NCBI RefSeq assembly: GCF_903893715.1
Contig: NZ_CAITNG010000107.1
Location: 1-64,000, forward strand
Length of the DNA: 64,000 bases
Direction of reading: 5' to 3'
DNA from: an uncultured Mucilaginibacter sp.
GTDB taxonomy: Bacteria > Bacteroidota > Bacteroidia > Sphingobacteriales > Sphingobacteriaceae
The position numbers and the translations under genes were made by a program. Below, piece by piece: positions 7,913 to 14,836 of the stretch (positions within the stretch are counted from its first letter, which is position 1; each line of letters begins with the position of its first letter). Below the pieces are notes generated by a model. It was not told the DNA's origin, made no database searches, and was given only the letters and a program-made list of their open reading frames with translations.

Positions 7913-9277
7913 TTAGTTGATCCTTCCGTAGGCTTTGTCCAGATCCACCTTGCTGATCAAAGCGTTGTACAATGCCTGTATATATTGGTTGTCGGCAGTT
8001 TCCAGGTCGGTTTGTGCCTGCGTTACCTCGATGCTCGAACCTACGCCCTGTTGGTATTTTATTTTTGATACCCGCAAAACCTCCTGTGCCAAATCCTGAC
8101 TGCGTTTTTGGTTGTTGAGCGATTGTATGCTGTTGAAAAACGTAACCTGCGCGGCAGTGGCCTGCAGCATAAAGCCGTTTTTGGCGTTATACAAATCGTT
8201 TTGGGCTTTTTGAACGTTGATTTGGCTCTGTTTTAATTGGTTAAGCCTTTGGCCCCCGCTAAAAATAGGGACATTGACAGACAGCCCGATAAAGTTGAAA
8301 GGATAGCTGTGGTCGTACAAATATCTCCAATGGTTTTCTTCAAAAGCTACTGTATAGCCCGCATTGGCGGCCACGGTTGGCAGATAGGCTGCTTTCTTGT
8401 CTTTAACGTCAAGCATATTCAACTTTACGTTGGTTTCCAGCAAACTGTATTCAATGCGGTTTTTATAAAAAGTTGTGTCAACACTCAGCTCGGCCAATTG
8501 GTGGTCTAATTTAATATCTTCCAACTTATCGGTGAGCGTAATTTGTTGCTCAATGGGCATCCCCATTTGAAATTTGAGCATTTGCACATATAATTGAAGT
8601 GCGCGTGCCACATTCTCACGATTGGTAATCAGGTTATTGTACGAAACAGTGAGGCGGTCAACATCTATCTTCTCCACAAAACCTTGTTTGTTCATGGAAG
8701 TAGTTTGATCCAGTTGTTGTTTTAATTGATTGATATTGGCATCCAACAACTTTATTTGCTCGTTGCTTACCAGTGCCTGATAGTATGCCTTGGTTACGTT
8801 TACATTGGTCTCAATTTTAGAACGAACAAGGCTTTTGTTGTATAACTCCTTAAAAGTTTTTACCGCCTGTAAGCCTACAATAAAGGTGCCGCTAAAAATA
8901 AGCTGACTGGCCTGTACCCCATAGTTATTGGTGTACGTTGTGGCGCCAAAAGGGAACTTGACCAATGCTGCTTCAGGGTCGTAAGGTTGGCCCGTAAAAA
9001 AGCTAGACGGCCCTACTGTTGCCGGCGCCTGAAAATACTTCTGGAAACTAATTGAACCATTAACTTGCGGCAGGCCCGTGCCGATAGTTTCCTTTATTTT
9101 ATAATCGGCGCTTTTAACATCCAGTTCAGCATTTTTTACTGAATCCTGATGTTCATAAGCATATTTGATACAATCGGCAAGGCTATAGTTGTTTTGCGCC
9201 GGTGCCGTTTGTTGTGCCATGCCGTTTTTCGCGTAAAACAGCAGGCAGATGATGAGTATGTATAAACTTTTTTTCAT
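7913..9277 (-). CDS. TolC-family outer-membrane efflux channel
   Basis: A 454-residue outer-membrane factor. A signal peptide (MKKSLYILIICLLFYAKNGMAQ) precedes NYSLADCIKYAYEHQDSVKNAELD, the usual first helix of Bacteroidota TolC proteins. Two internally similar halves of long amphipathic helices contain the TSMNKQGFVEKIDVDRLTVSYNN and KIKYQQGVGSSIEVTQAQTDLE repeats, which build the periplasmic tunnel. It is the second gene of the efflux operon, 24 nt after the TetR-type regulator. The order regulator-channel-adaptor-pump is common in this phylum. Confidence 0.92.
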   Translation of the reverse strand: MKKSLYILIICLLFYAKNGMAQQTAPAQNNYSLADCIKYAYEHQDSVKNAELDVKSADYKIKETIGTGLPQVNGSISFQKYFQAPATVGPSSFFTGQPYDPEAALVKFPFGATTYTNNYGVQASQLIFSGTFIVGLQAVKTFKELYNKSLVRSKIETNVNVTKAYYQALVSNEQIKLLDANINQLKQQLDQTTSMNKQGFVEKIDVDRLTVSYNNLITNRENVARALQLYVQMLKFQMGMPIEQQITLTDKLEDIKLDHQLAELSVDTTFYKNRIEYSLLETNVKLNMLDVKDKKAAYLPTVAANAGYTVAFEENHWRYLYDHSYPFNFIGLSVNVPIFSGGQRLNQLKQSQINVQKAQNDLYNAKNGFMLQATAAQVTFFNSIQSLNNQKRSQDLAQEVLRVSKIKYQQGVGSSIEVTQAQTDLETADNQYIQALYNALISKVDLDKAYGRIN

Positions 9278-9301
9278 TGTATATGGTGGTTGTTTGGTTT
9301 G

Positions 9302-9922
9302 TTATTCTTGTTCTATAATGTTTTTATAATGATCCAACAGCTTTCGCCCCTTTGCAGTACAAATGCCGTAGGCAAAATGTTCCATCAGCTGGATCTGTAC
9401 TTTCCAGGGGTTAAATGTTTGAGGGGGGAAAACCTCGGTATTAAAGCCCAATTCAATTTGCCATATCCGCATACGCGCAATAATACCTAAATCGATATCC
9501 GGCCTTATGTACCCCTGTTCAATACCTTTAGCCATCATCGTCCGCATGCTGTCCACAACAAACTGTGCCTTAAACTCCTGAAGTTGTTTCCATGCGCCCG
9601 GGTGGTATTTTTGCAGGTCATATATCACAACAGGGTTTATCCTCGAAAAAAATTCCTCCGAACATTTCATCATATTGATCAACTCCTCCAAAACGTTCGC
9701 CGAGTTTTCTATAACGTTCTGCATTTCGCATTTGTCCTGCTCAAGCTTGGTGTGCACCAGGGCCGTAACCAATTCGTCCTTGTCCTTATAATGAAGATAG
9801 ATCGTCTTTTTGGACATGCCCAAATGCTTCGCAATATCATCCATGGTGATACTGCGGATGCCTGCTTTAAAAAACAGCTCTTCTGCCCCTTCTAAAATCC
9901 GCTCTTTTTGTACGTCTGACAT
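9302..9922 (-). CDS. TetR/AcrR-family transcriptional regulator of the efflux operon
   Basis: A 206-residue repressor-type protein. The N-terminal helix-turn-helix is clear at about residues 24-52 (ITMDDIAKHLGMSKKTIYLHY...KDEL), and the remainder is the all-helical ligand-binding and dimerisation domain. It is the first gene of the regulator-tolC-adaptor-RND operon, so it probably represses its own operon until a pump substrate binds. An inverted repeat overlaps its promoter box immediately upstream (9930-9964). The inducer is unknown. Confidence 0.92.
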   Translation of the reverse strand: MSDVQKERILEGAEELFFKAGIRSITMDDIAKHLGMSKKTIYLHYKDKDELVTALVHTKLEQDKCEMQNVIENSANVLEELINMMKCSEEFFSRINPVVIYDLQKYHPGAWKQLQEFKAQFVVDSMRTMMAKGIEQGYIRPDIDLGIIARMRIWQIELGFNTEVFPPQTFNPWKVQIQLMEHFAYGICTAKGRKLLDHYKNIIEQE

Positions 9923-9929
9923 AACGAGA

Positions 9930-9964
9930 CAAAACTATGGAAACATTTTTTGATTTCATAGTTT
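9930..9964 (-). promoter_or_regulatory. Candidate TetR operator overlapping the efflux-operon promoter
   Basis: An 8-bp inverted repeat (9932-9939 with 9957-9964, spacer 17) sits just upstream of the regulator ATG. The minus-strand -7 box TAGTTTTG (9930-9937) overlaps its proximal arm, and only 7 nt separate the box from the start codon. The geometry fits autorepression; the binding itself is inferred. Confidence 0.45.
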
Positions 9965-10286
9965 CCTTGTGTTATCATTACGTTAAGCTGACAAAGCAAG
10001 CTGCCGAGCCACATTAGGGGATGTTTTAGATCGTTTTTTTATTGACATGTTACATTTCTATCCATTGTGCTATCGTTAAAAATGTAAATTAACAACCCGT
10101 GATTGACAACCCTATGTCAGCAGAAAGTTAAAAAAAGTTTGAATGACCGGTTATTTAAATTTTTTTTAGGAAGGTTTTTAAGGGTGTCCATTCTTTAAAT
10201 CAACTAAACCCACTATCTATACCAAAAACCGTTTTATTCTGTTATTTAGATAGTTTTTGAACCCGGGCAGGTGCTTTTTTATTTAC
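9965..10286. other. Divergent intergenic region between efflux operon and acyl-CoA dehydrogenase
   Basis: AT-rich non-coding spacer. It holds one weak inverted repeat (10050-10057 with 10080-10087) and long A/T runs. Otherwise I see no gene or known RNA. Confidence 0.5.
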
Positions 10287-10294
10287 TATGTTTG
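10287..10294 (+). promoter_or_regulatory. -7 box for the acyl-CoA dehydrogenase gene
   Basis: TATGTTTG matches TAnnTTTG. It lies 21 nt upstream of the ATG at 10316 and downstream of the in-frame GTG at 10271, which argues for the later start codon. Confidence 0.5.
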
Positions 10295-10315
10295 CATATA
10301 AACTTAAAAAAAGAG

Positions 10316-11488
10316 ATGGATTTTAGTGCCGAAGTATCCACCGGGTACGACTTTTCGATGAGCGAAAACCAGCGCATGGTGGCTCAAATGGTTAAAGATT
10401 TTGCCGAAAAAAATATACGACCCCATGTAATGGACTGGGACGAAGCACAGACCTTCCCGATAGAACTGTTTAAGCAATTGGGTGAGCTGGGTTTGATGGG
10501 TGTTTTGGTACCCGAGGCGTATGGCGGTTCGGGCTTTGGATACTTTGAGTATGTAAGTGTAATCGTGGAGATAGCAAAGGTTTGCGGTTCGATTGGTTTA
10601 TCTGTAGCAGCACATAACTCATTGTGTACAGGGCATATTTTAGCTTTCGCGAATGAAGAGCAAAAGCACCGCTGGCTGCCAAAATTGGCTACTGCCGAGT
10701 GGATTGGTGCCTGGGGGCTCACCGAAGCCAATACCGGATCGGACGCGATGGGCATGGCCACAACAGCTTTTTTGGATGGCGATTATTATGTGGTGAACGG
10801 ATCGAAGAACTGGATAACCCACGGAAAATCGGGCAATATCGCTGTGGTGATGGTGCGTACAGGGGAGAAGGGCGATTCGCATGGCATATCGGCATTGGTG
10901 ATAGAAAAAGGTACACCGGGCTTTACCCACGGTAAAAAGGAAAACAAACTGGGCATGCGCGCATCCGAAACTACGGAGCTGATATTTGACAATTGCCGTG
11001 TGCCGAAAGAAAACCTATTGGGTGCAGAGGGCGAAGGCTTTAAACAGGCCATGAAGGTGTTGGATGGCGGGCGTATCTCCATCGCGGCCCTATCATTAGG
11101 TATTGCTAAGGGGGCTTTTGAGGCGGCGGTTAAATATTCGAAGGAAAGACATCAATTTGGGCAGCCCATCAGCAGTTTCCAGGGCATATCCTTTAAGTTG
11201 GCCGATATGGCAACCGAAATAGAAGCCGCCGAGCTATTGATACTACAGGCAGCCGATTTGAAGAACCGTGGCCAACAGGTTACCAAGCAATCGGCCATGG
11301 CAAAATATTATGCATCCGAAGTTGCGGTGCGGTGCGCCAACGAAGCGGTACAGATATTTGGCGGCTATGGCTACACCAAAGATTTCCCGGTGGAGAAATT
11401 TTACCGCGATGCCAAACTGTGCACGATAGGCGAGGGGACGAGCGAGATACAGAAGATCGTGATCGCGAGAGAAGTGATAAAAGAATAG
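10316..11488 (+). CDS. Acyl-CoA dehydrogenase
   Basis: A 390-residue FAD enzyme that makes the alpha-beta double bond of acyl-CoA in fatty-acid or branched-chain amino-acid breakdown. The N-terminal helical domain is followed by the FAD-binding segment WGLTEANTGSDAMG. The C-terminal domain holds ERHQFGQPISSFQ and QIFGGYGYTKDFPVEKFYRDAK, and GEGTSE carries the predicted catalytic glutamate (about residue 373). Length and motifs fit the butyryl-CoA dehydrogenase-like group. The start at 10316 is preferred over the in-frame GTG at 10271 because the promoter box lies between them. The last 13 codons have a second, synonymously different copy 782 bp downstream at 12271-12309, beyond an inserted toxin-antitoxin pair. 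Confidence 0.94.
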   Translation: MDFSAEVSTGYDFSMSENQRMVAQMVKDFAEKNIRPHVMDWDEAQTFPIELFKQLGELGLMGVLVPEAYGGSGFGYFEYVSVIVEIAKVCGSIGLSVAAHNSLCTGHILAFANEEQKHRWLPKLATAEWIGAWGLTEANTGSDAMGMATTAFLDGDYYVVNGSKNWITHGKSGNIAVVMVRTGEKGDSHGISALVIEKGTPGFTHGKKENKLGMRASETTELIFDNCRVPKENLLGAEGEGFKQAMKVLDGGRISIAALSLGIAKGAFEAAVKYSKERHQFGQPISSFQGISFKLADMATEIEAAELLILQAADLKNRGQQVTKQSAMAKYYASEVAVRCANEAVQIFGGYGYTKDFPVEKFYRDAKLCTIGEGTSEIQKIVIAREVIKE

Positions 11489-11513
11489 GGTACTTGCATT
11501 ACTTAGAACGATT

Positions 11514-11543
11514 TTTGCGTTAATGTTATAATTATTATATTTA
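11514..11543 (+). promoter_or_regulatory. Promoter of the UPF0175/DUF3368 pair
   Basis: TTTG (11514-11517), an 18-bp spacer, then TATATTTA (11536-11543), one base off TAnnTTTG. Only 4 nt separate the box from the ATG at 11548, so a leaderless transcript is predicted. Confidence 0.5.
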
Positions 11544-11547
11544 CAAC

Positions 11548-11775
11548 ATGACTACCATAACATTACAGGTACCAGATAACCTTGCGGAGTATGAAAAGGA
11601 TACCGTGCGGTTCATTGCAGCAAAGTTGTATGAATCCGGTAAACTTTCCTTGGGCCATGCTGCTGAAATGGCCGGATTATCTAAACGCACCTTTGCGGAA
11701 ATTTTAGGCGATTATAATGTATCTCTTATCAACTATTCTATCGAAGATATTGTTGAAGACGCCTCCAAATTTTAA
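11548..11775 (+). CDS. UPF0175 family protein, probable antitoxin
   Basis: A 75-residue protein of the UPF0175 type. A short N-terminal strand (TITLQVPDNL) is followed by helices and a helix-turn-helix-like segment, LSLGHAAEMAGLSKRTFAEIL, at about residues 34-54. The C-terminus IEDIVEDASKF is acidic, as in many antitoxins that wrap a PIN-like partner. The next frame encodes a DUF3368 PIN-like protein, the usual partner of UPF0175. The pair sits exactly between the end of the acyl-CoA dehydrogenase gene and a displaced copy of that gene's 3' end, which suggests recent arrival. The antitoxin role is inferred from the pairing. Confidence 0.82.
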   Translation: MTTITLQVPDNLAEYEKDTVRFIAAKLYESGKLSLGHAAEMAGLSKRTFAEILGDYNVSLINYSIEDIVEDASKF

Positions 11776-12223
11776 TATAGTAATTGCTGATACAACCTGT
11801 TTTATCCTTCTTGAAAAGATAGGAGAAATGGAGTTGTTAAGATCTGTTTTTGACAATATAATCACTACAGATATAGTAGCGGCAGAATATGGTTTTCCAT
11901 TACCAAATTGGGTCGAAATAAGAAAAGTGGCCGATATTCATTTACAAGAAGTACTCCAAATTGAAGTAGATGCAGGAGAAGCGAGTGCAATAGCGTTAGC
12001 TACTGAATTATCACCCGCCCTATTGGTTTTAGATGATTTGGAAGCAAGGCGACTTGCAAGACAGTTAAATCTGAACTATACCGGTACATTAGGGGTTGTT
12101 TTGAGAGCAAAGTGGTCGGGCCAAATTGAAAGTGTTAAACCCATCATGGCTAGAATTCAAAACACCAACTTCCGGATAACAGATCAACTATATTTGGACG
12201 TGTTAAAACAAGCCGAAGAATAA
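11717..12223 (+). CDS. DUF3368 / PIN-like domain protein, probable toxin
   Basis: A PIN-like nuclease-family protein. The conserved core begins at NIVIADTTCFILLEKIG, whose aspartate is the first acidic residue of the PIN site. It continues with the DAGEASAIALA and LLVLDDLEARRLA motifs typical of DUF3368, and ends with TGTLGVVLRAKWSG. PIN toxins cleave RNA in a metal-dependent manner. The start is uncertain. The ATG at 11717 overlaps the antitoxin frame by 59 nt and adds about 19 residues not expected in the family. The only nearer alternatives are TTG codons at 11750 and 11753, within the overlap. Translation is probably coupled to the antitoxin. Confidence 0.75.
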   Translation: MYLLSTILSKILLKTPPNFNIVIADTTCFILLEKIGEMELLRSVFDNIITTDIVAAEYGFPLPNWVEIRKVADIHLQEVLQIEVDAGEASAIALATELSPALLVLDDLEARRLARQLNLNYTGTLGVVLRAKWSGQIESVKPIMARIQNTNFRITDQLYLDVLKQAEE

Positions 12224-12270
12224 TTGTGATCCAATTAAAATTATATTTTTTCTAATTACCTTTTAACTTA

Positions 12271-12309
12271 CAAAAGATCGTTATTGCGAGGGAAGTGTTG
12301 AGCAAGTAG
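12271..12309 (+). pseudogene. Displaced 3' end of an acyl-CoA dehydrogenase gene
   Basis: These 39 bases read QKIVIAREVLSK-stop, matching the last 13 codons of the dehydrogenase at 11450-11488 (QKIVIAREVIKE-stop). In the first 27 bases 23 are identical, and all four differences are third-position synonymous changes. It has no start codon or upstream coding sequence. It looks like the original gene end, pushed downstream when the UPF0175/DUF3368 segment entered with its own version of the end. Confidence 0.8.
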
Positions 12310-12341
12310 GTGTTGAATATAGAACGCTGAATTTTGAATGA

Positions 12342-12382
12342 CGAATATTGAAGTATTGGGTTTACCTTTACTTCAATATTCG
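12342..12382. repeat. Perfect 14-bp inverted repeat upstream of rpsU
   Basis: Arms 12342-12355 and 12369-12382 pair perfectly around a 13-nt loop. There is no strong T-run on either side, so it is a structured spacer rather than a clear terminator. Confidence 0.7.
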
Positions 12383-12409
12383 ATAATATAATTCTTTTCC
12401 AATTACCTT

Positions 12410-12440
12410 TTTGATTTTCAAAACATTGTCTGTACATTTG
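12410..12440 (+). promoter_or_regulatory. rpsU promoter
   Basis: A textbook Bacteroidota promoter: TTTG at 12410-12413, a 19-bp spacer and TACATTTG at 12433-12440. Confidence 0.75.
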
Positions 12441-12448
12441 CAGCCCTT

Positions 12449-12458
12449 GAAAGGAGGT
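12449..12458 (+). promoter_or_regulatory. Extended Shine-Dalgarno sequence of rpsU
   Basis: GAAAGGAGGT is complementary to ten bases of the 16S rRNA 3' end, yet sits 13 nt from the start codon. Bacteroidota mostly do without such sites because bS21, bS18 and bS6 hide the anti-Shine-Dalgarno. A strong site on the bS21 gene itself fits feedback control by bS21 supply. Confidence 0.7.
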
Positions 12459-12471
12459 ATTTTTTAGAACT

Positions 12472-12663
12472 ATGATCATTATCAACGTAAAAGACGGCGA
12501 ATCATTAGATAAAGCACTAAAACGCTTCAAAAAGAAATTTGAAAAAACAGGAGTGTTAAGAGAACTTCGCAGCCGTCAGGCCTTCGAAAAAAAATCTGTA
12601 GCACGCCGCACCGAAATTAAGCACGCCATCTACATTCAAAACATGAACTCTGAAGGAAACTAA
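12472..12663 (+). CDS. rpsU: 30S ribosomal protein bS21
   Basis: A 63-residue basic protein with the bS21 opening MIIINVKDGESLDKALKRFKKK and the LRSRQAFEKKSVARRTEI middle. In this phylum bS21 sits by the platform and helps sequester the 16S anti-Shine-Dalgarno. Its gene has its own promoter and the strongest Shine-Dalgarno sequence seen in this window, consistent with autoregulation. It is followed by xerC-like and hpf genes, a conserved Bacteroidota neighbourhood (from memory). The C-terminal MNSEGN tail is slightly longer than the core fold. Confidence 0.96.
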   Translation: MIIINVKDGESLDKALKRFKKKFEKTGVLRELRSRQAFEKKSVARRTEIKHAIYIQNMNSEGN

Positions 12664-12756
12664 TTTGCTTTTGTTGTTAACAGAAGTTTAATTTTTTTTC
12701 TACTTCATATTAAAACTATTTGTACATTCATGCTATTGAATGTATAAGTAGTTTTT

Positions 12757-13692
12757 ATGGTTTTAGAGCGGTTTGTAAAATATCTTCAATACGAAAAGCG
12801 GTTCTCGCCGCATACGGTTACCGCTTACCAAAACGACCTGAAACAATTCTTTTTGCATACGGCCACATCGGGCCAATATGCAAAACTCCCGGCAGATGAG
12901 ATAGATACCAAAGTAGCGCTCCTCATCGCCAATATATCGTCTATCACTTATAACGACATACGCGACTGGATAGTGGAGCTGATGAACCATCAGCAAACCG
13001 CAAAATCCGTCAATCGTAAAATTGCTGCGCTGCGTACTTTCTTCAAGTTTTTGGTGCGCGAGGGCTTAATTACGCAAAACCCGGCATCAAAAATACAGGC
13101 GCCCAAAATACCCAAGCGTTTGCCGGTGGTGGTAGAAGAAGACAAGATTATGTCGCTATTATCCAACAGCGATAACTTTGAAGACAGCTTTACCGGTGTA
13201 CGCGATAAGCTCATCATCGAAATGCTGTTTGGTACGGGTATACGCCTTGCCGAGCTGGTAGGGCTTAAAGATAGCGATGTAAACCTGTACGACAATACCA
13301 TTAAGGTATTGGGCAAGCGCAACAAGGAGCGCATCATCCCCATCAATAACGAACTGAAGGGTTTATTGATAATCTATCTAAACTTAAAAAAAAGTGAAGA
13401 TTTTTCTAACAATTCTTTAACATTGTTCGTTACAAGTAAAGGTGCCAAAGCCTACCCAAAGATGATATACCTTATTGTGCATAAATACCTCTCGTACATA
13501 TCCACCCAGGATAAAAAGAGCCCGCACGTATTAAGGCACTCATTTGCCACCAGCTTATTAAACAACGGAGCCGATTTAAACTCCATTAAAGAACTTTTGG
13601 GCCACGCCAACCTGAGCGCGACCCAAATTTATACCCACAATTCAGTTGAGCGATTAAAGTCTATTTACAAACAAGCCCATCCAAAGGCTTAA
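12757..13692 (+). CDS. Tyrosine recombinase, XerC/XerD type
   Basis: A 311-residue site-specific recombinase with an N-terminal SAM-like DNA-binding domain (about 1-100) and a C-terminal catalytic domain. The catalytic set is complete: Arg163 (GTGIRLAEL), Lys187, His257 and Arg260 (HVLRHSF), His283 (LGHANLSATQ) and nucleophile Tyr292 (IYTH). The length and the setting between rpsU and hpf fit a housekeeping chromosome-dimer recombinase rather than a phage integrase. XerC or XerD cannot be told apart without an alignment. No att-like site was recognised nearby. Confidence 0.9.
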   Translation: MVLERFVKYLQYEKRFSPHTVTAYQNDLKQFFLHTATSGQYAKLPADEIDTKVALLIANISSITYNDIRDWIVELMNHQQTAKSVNRKIAALRTFFKFLVREGLITQNPASKIQAPKIPKRLPVVVEEDKIMSLLSNSDNFEDSFTGVRDKLIIEMLFGTGIRLAELVGLKDSDVNLYDNTIKVLGKRNKERIIPINNELKGLLIIYLNLKKSEDFSNNSLTLFVTSKGAKAYPKMIYLIVHKYLSYISTQDKKSPHVLRHSFATSLLNNGADLNSIKELLGHANLSATQIYTHNSVERLKSIYKQAHPKA

Positions 13693-13706
13693 AAAAGGAG
13701 TACATC

Positions 13707-14054
13707 ATGAAAATCAGAGTCCAATCCATCCACTTCAATGCCGACAAAAAACTATTGGATTTTATCCAAAAAAAAGCAGACAAGCTTGATCTTTTTTTCG
13801 ACCAGATTATTAGCGGCGAAGTTTATTTAAAACTTGAGAATGTTGAAGATGAAGCCAATAAGGTTACCGAGATAAAGGTAACGTTGCCGGGCAACCAGTT
13901 ATTTGCCAAGCACCAGTGCAAAACGTTCGAAGAAGGGACAGATTTAGCCATCGAATCGCTGATAAAGCAGATAGATAAGCATAAACAAAAGAAAGTTAAG
14001 GGGGTTGAAGCTGTTAACAAAGCTGTTTTATCCATCCTGGCCGACGAAGTATAG
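13707..14054 (+). CDS. hpf: Ribosome hibernation-promoting factor, short form
   Basis: A 115-residue HPF/RaiA protein. It binds the 30S decoding region where mRNA and tRNAs sit and helps form inactive ribosomes in stationary phase. The beta-alpha fold begins MKIRVQSIHFNADKKLLDFI, with basic helices further on (LIKQIDKHKQKKVK). It lacks the C-terminal dimerisation domain of long HPF. An AAAGGAG sequence lies 6 nt before the ATG. It is 14 nt downstream of the recombinase gene and is followed by a strong terminator, so rpsU-xer-hpf likely form one unit. Confidence 0.9.
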   Translation: MKIRVQSIHFNADKKLLDFIQKKADKLDLFFDQIISGEVYLKLENVEDEANKVTEIKVTLPGNQLFAKHQCKTFEEGTDLAIESLIKQIDKHKQKKVKGVEAVNKAVLSILADEV

Positions 14055-14080
14055 GCGCAAAAACACCGTTTTTTGATGAA

Positions 14081-14114
14081 AATCGGCAGGTAAATAACCT
14101 GTCGATTTTTTTTA
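14081..14114 (+). terminator. Rho-independent terminator after hpf
   Basis: An 11-bp stem (14081-14091 with 14097-14107, one G-T pair, 5-nt loop) runs into eight or more T residues. Confidence 0.88.
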
Positions 14115-14123
14115 TAAAAAAAT

Positions 14124-14153
14124 TTTGTTCAGGGTTTAAAATGTGTAGATTTG
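14124..14153 (+). promoter_or_regulatory. Promoter of the tRNA-tuf operon
   Basis: TTTG at 14124-14127, an 18-bp spacer, then TAGATTTG at 14146-14153, which is consensus. It lies 69 nt upstream of the first tRNA. Confidence 0.75.
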
Positions 14154-14222
14154 CAATCCCTTTTGGAGAGGTAGTCAACACGCACCTCGTAATTCAAATG
14201 GATTGTTCTTAAAAATAGTTTT

Positions 14223-14295
14223 GCCTCCTTAGCTCAGCTGGTAGAGCGACTGACTTGTAATCAGTAGGTCATTGGTTCGATCCCGATAGGAGGCT
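14223..14295 (+). tRNA. tRNA-Thr (TGT)
   Basis: A 73-nt cloverleaf. The acceptor stem GCCTCCT pairs with AGGAGGC, the anticodon loop TTGTAAT holds TGT, and the T-loop is GGTTCGATCC. No encoded CCA. First of four tRNAs preceding tuf. Confidence 0.95.
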
Positions 14296-14380
14296 CTCTT
14301 GATTTCGAATATTCGATTTCGGATTTTTTCTCTTAAGGGTTTAAATTCGAAATTGTGAATCGGAAATCCGAAATTGAGAC
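14296..14380. repeat. Structured spacer between tRNA-Thr and tRNA-Tyr
   Basis: 85 bp of TTTCGAAT/TTTCGGAT words in one orientation and their complements in the other, able to form a long imperfect hairpin. Related words occur at 2485-2540, 16990-17095 and 57170-57188. Confidence 0.65.
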
Positions 14381-14461
14381 GGGGGGATACCAGAGCGGTC
14401 AAATGGGACGGACTGTAAATCCGTTGCTTCGGCTACGAAGGTTCGAATCCTTCTCCCCCCA
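14381..14461 (+). tRNA. tRNA-Tyr (GTA)
   Basis: An 81-nt class II tRNA with a long variable arm. The acceptor GGGGGGA pairs with TCCCCCC, the anticodon is GTA in CTGTAAA, and the T-loop is GGTTCGAATCC. No encoded CCA. Confidence 0.95.
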
Positions 14462-14545
14462 CGGGATAATTTTTGAGTGATTGAATGAGCGAGTTATTGA
14501 TTAATCAATCATTCATTAAATCAATCACTCAAACTTTAAACAAAA
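14462..14545. repeat. Structured spacer between tRNA-Tyr and tRNA-Gly
   Basis: 84 bp. Arms 14472-14502 and 14503-14533 form an imperfect hairpin of GATTGAATGA-type words. The same words build the spacer at 54241-54318. Confidence 0.75.
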
Positions 14546-14618
14546 GCGGAAGTAGCTCAGTTGGTAGAGCGATAGCCTTCCAAGCTATAGGTCGCGAGTT
14601 CGAACCTCGTCTTCCGCT
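14546..14618 (+). tRNA. tRNA-Gly (TCC)
   Basis: A 73-nt cloverleaf. The acceptor GCGGAAG pairs with CTTCCGC, the anticodon loop CTTCCAA holds TCC, and the T-loop is AGTTCGAACCT. Confidence 0.95.
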
Positions 14619-14706
14619 CGAGACTTGGTTCATTGGTTTAACTGTTCATGAGTTCATTGGTTTGAACAAATGAACCAATCAACAAATGAACTGCTGAACT
14701 TTAAAA
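14619..14706. repeat. Structured spacer between tRNA-Gly and second tRNA-Thr
   Basis: 88 bp of TTCATTGGTTT words followed by their complement (AATGAACCAATC), giving an imperfect hairpin. It is close in length to the other two tRNA spacers but made of different words. Confidence 0.65.
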
Positions 14707-14778
<72 letters not shown>

Positions 14779-14836
14779 CAAAATTGTGTATTATAATAAT
14801 TAGAAAATAAATTAACCTACAAACATTTTATAAATC

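Noticed and set aside
12252-12530. 92-codon minus-strand frame across the rpsU promoter
   Set aside because: It overlaps the displaced dehydrogenase end, the rpsU promoter and the start of rpsU, with no protein-like motifs.
12757-13692. Tyrosine recombinase as integrase of a mobile element
   Set aside because: Length, complete housekeeping-type motifs and position between rpsU and hpf fit XerC/XerD. No att sites or cargo genes flank it.
14485-14673. Frame spanning tRNA-Gly
   Set aside because: It runs through a mature tRNA gene and two hairpin spacers; not a protein.
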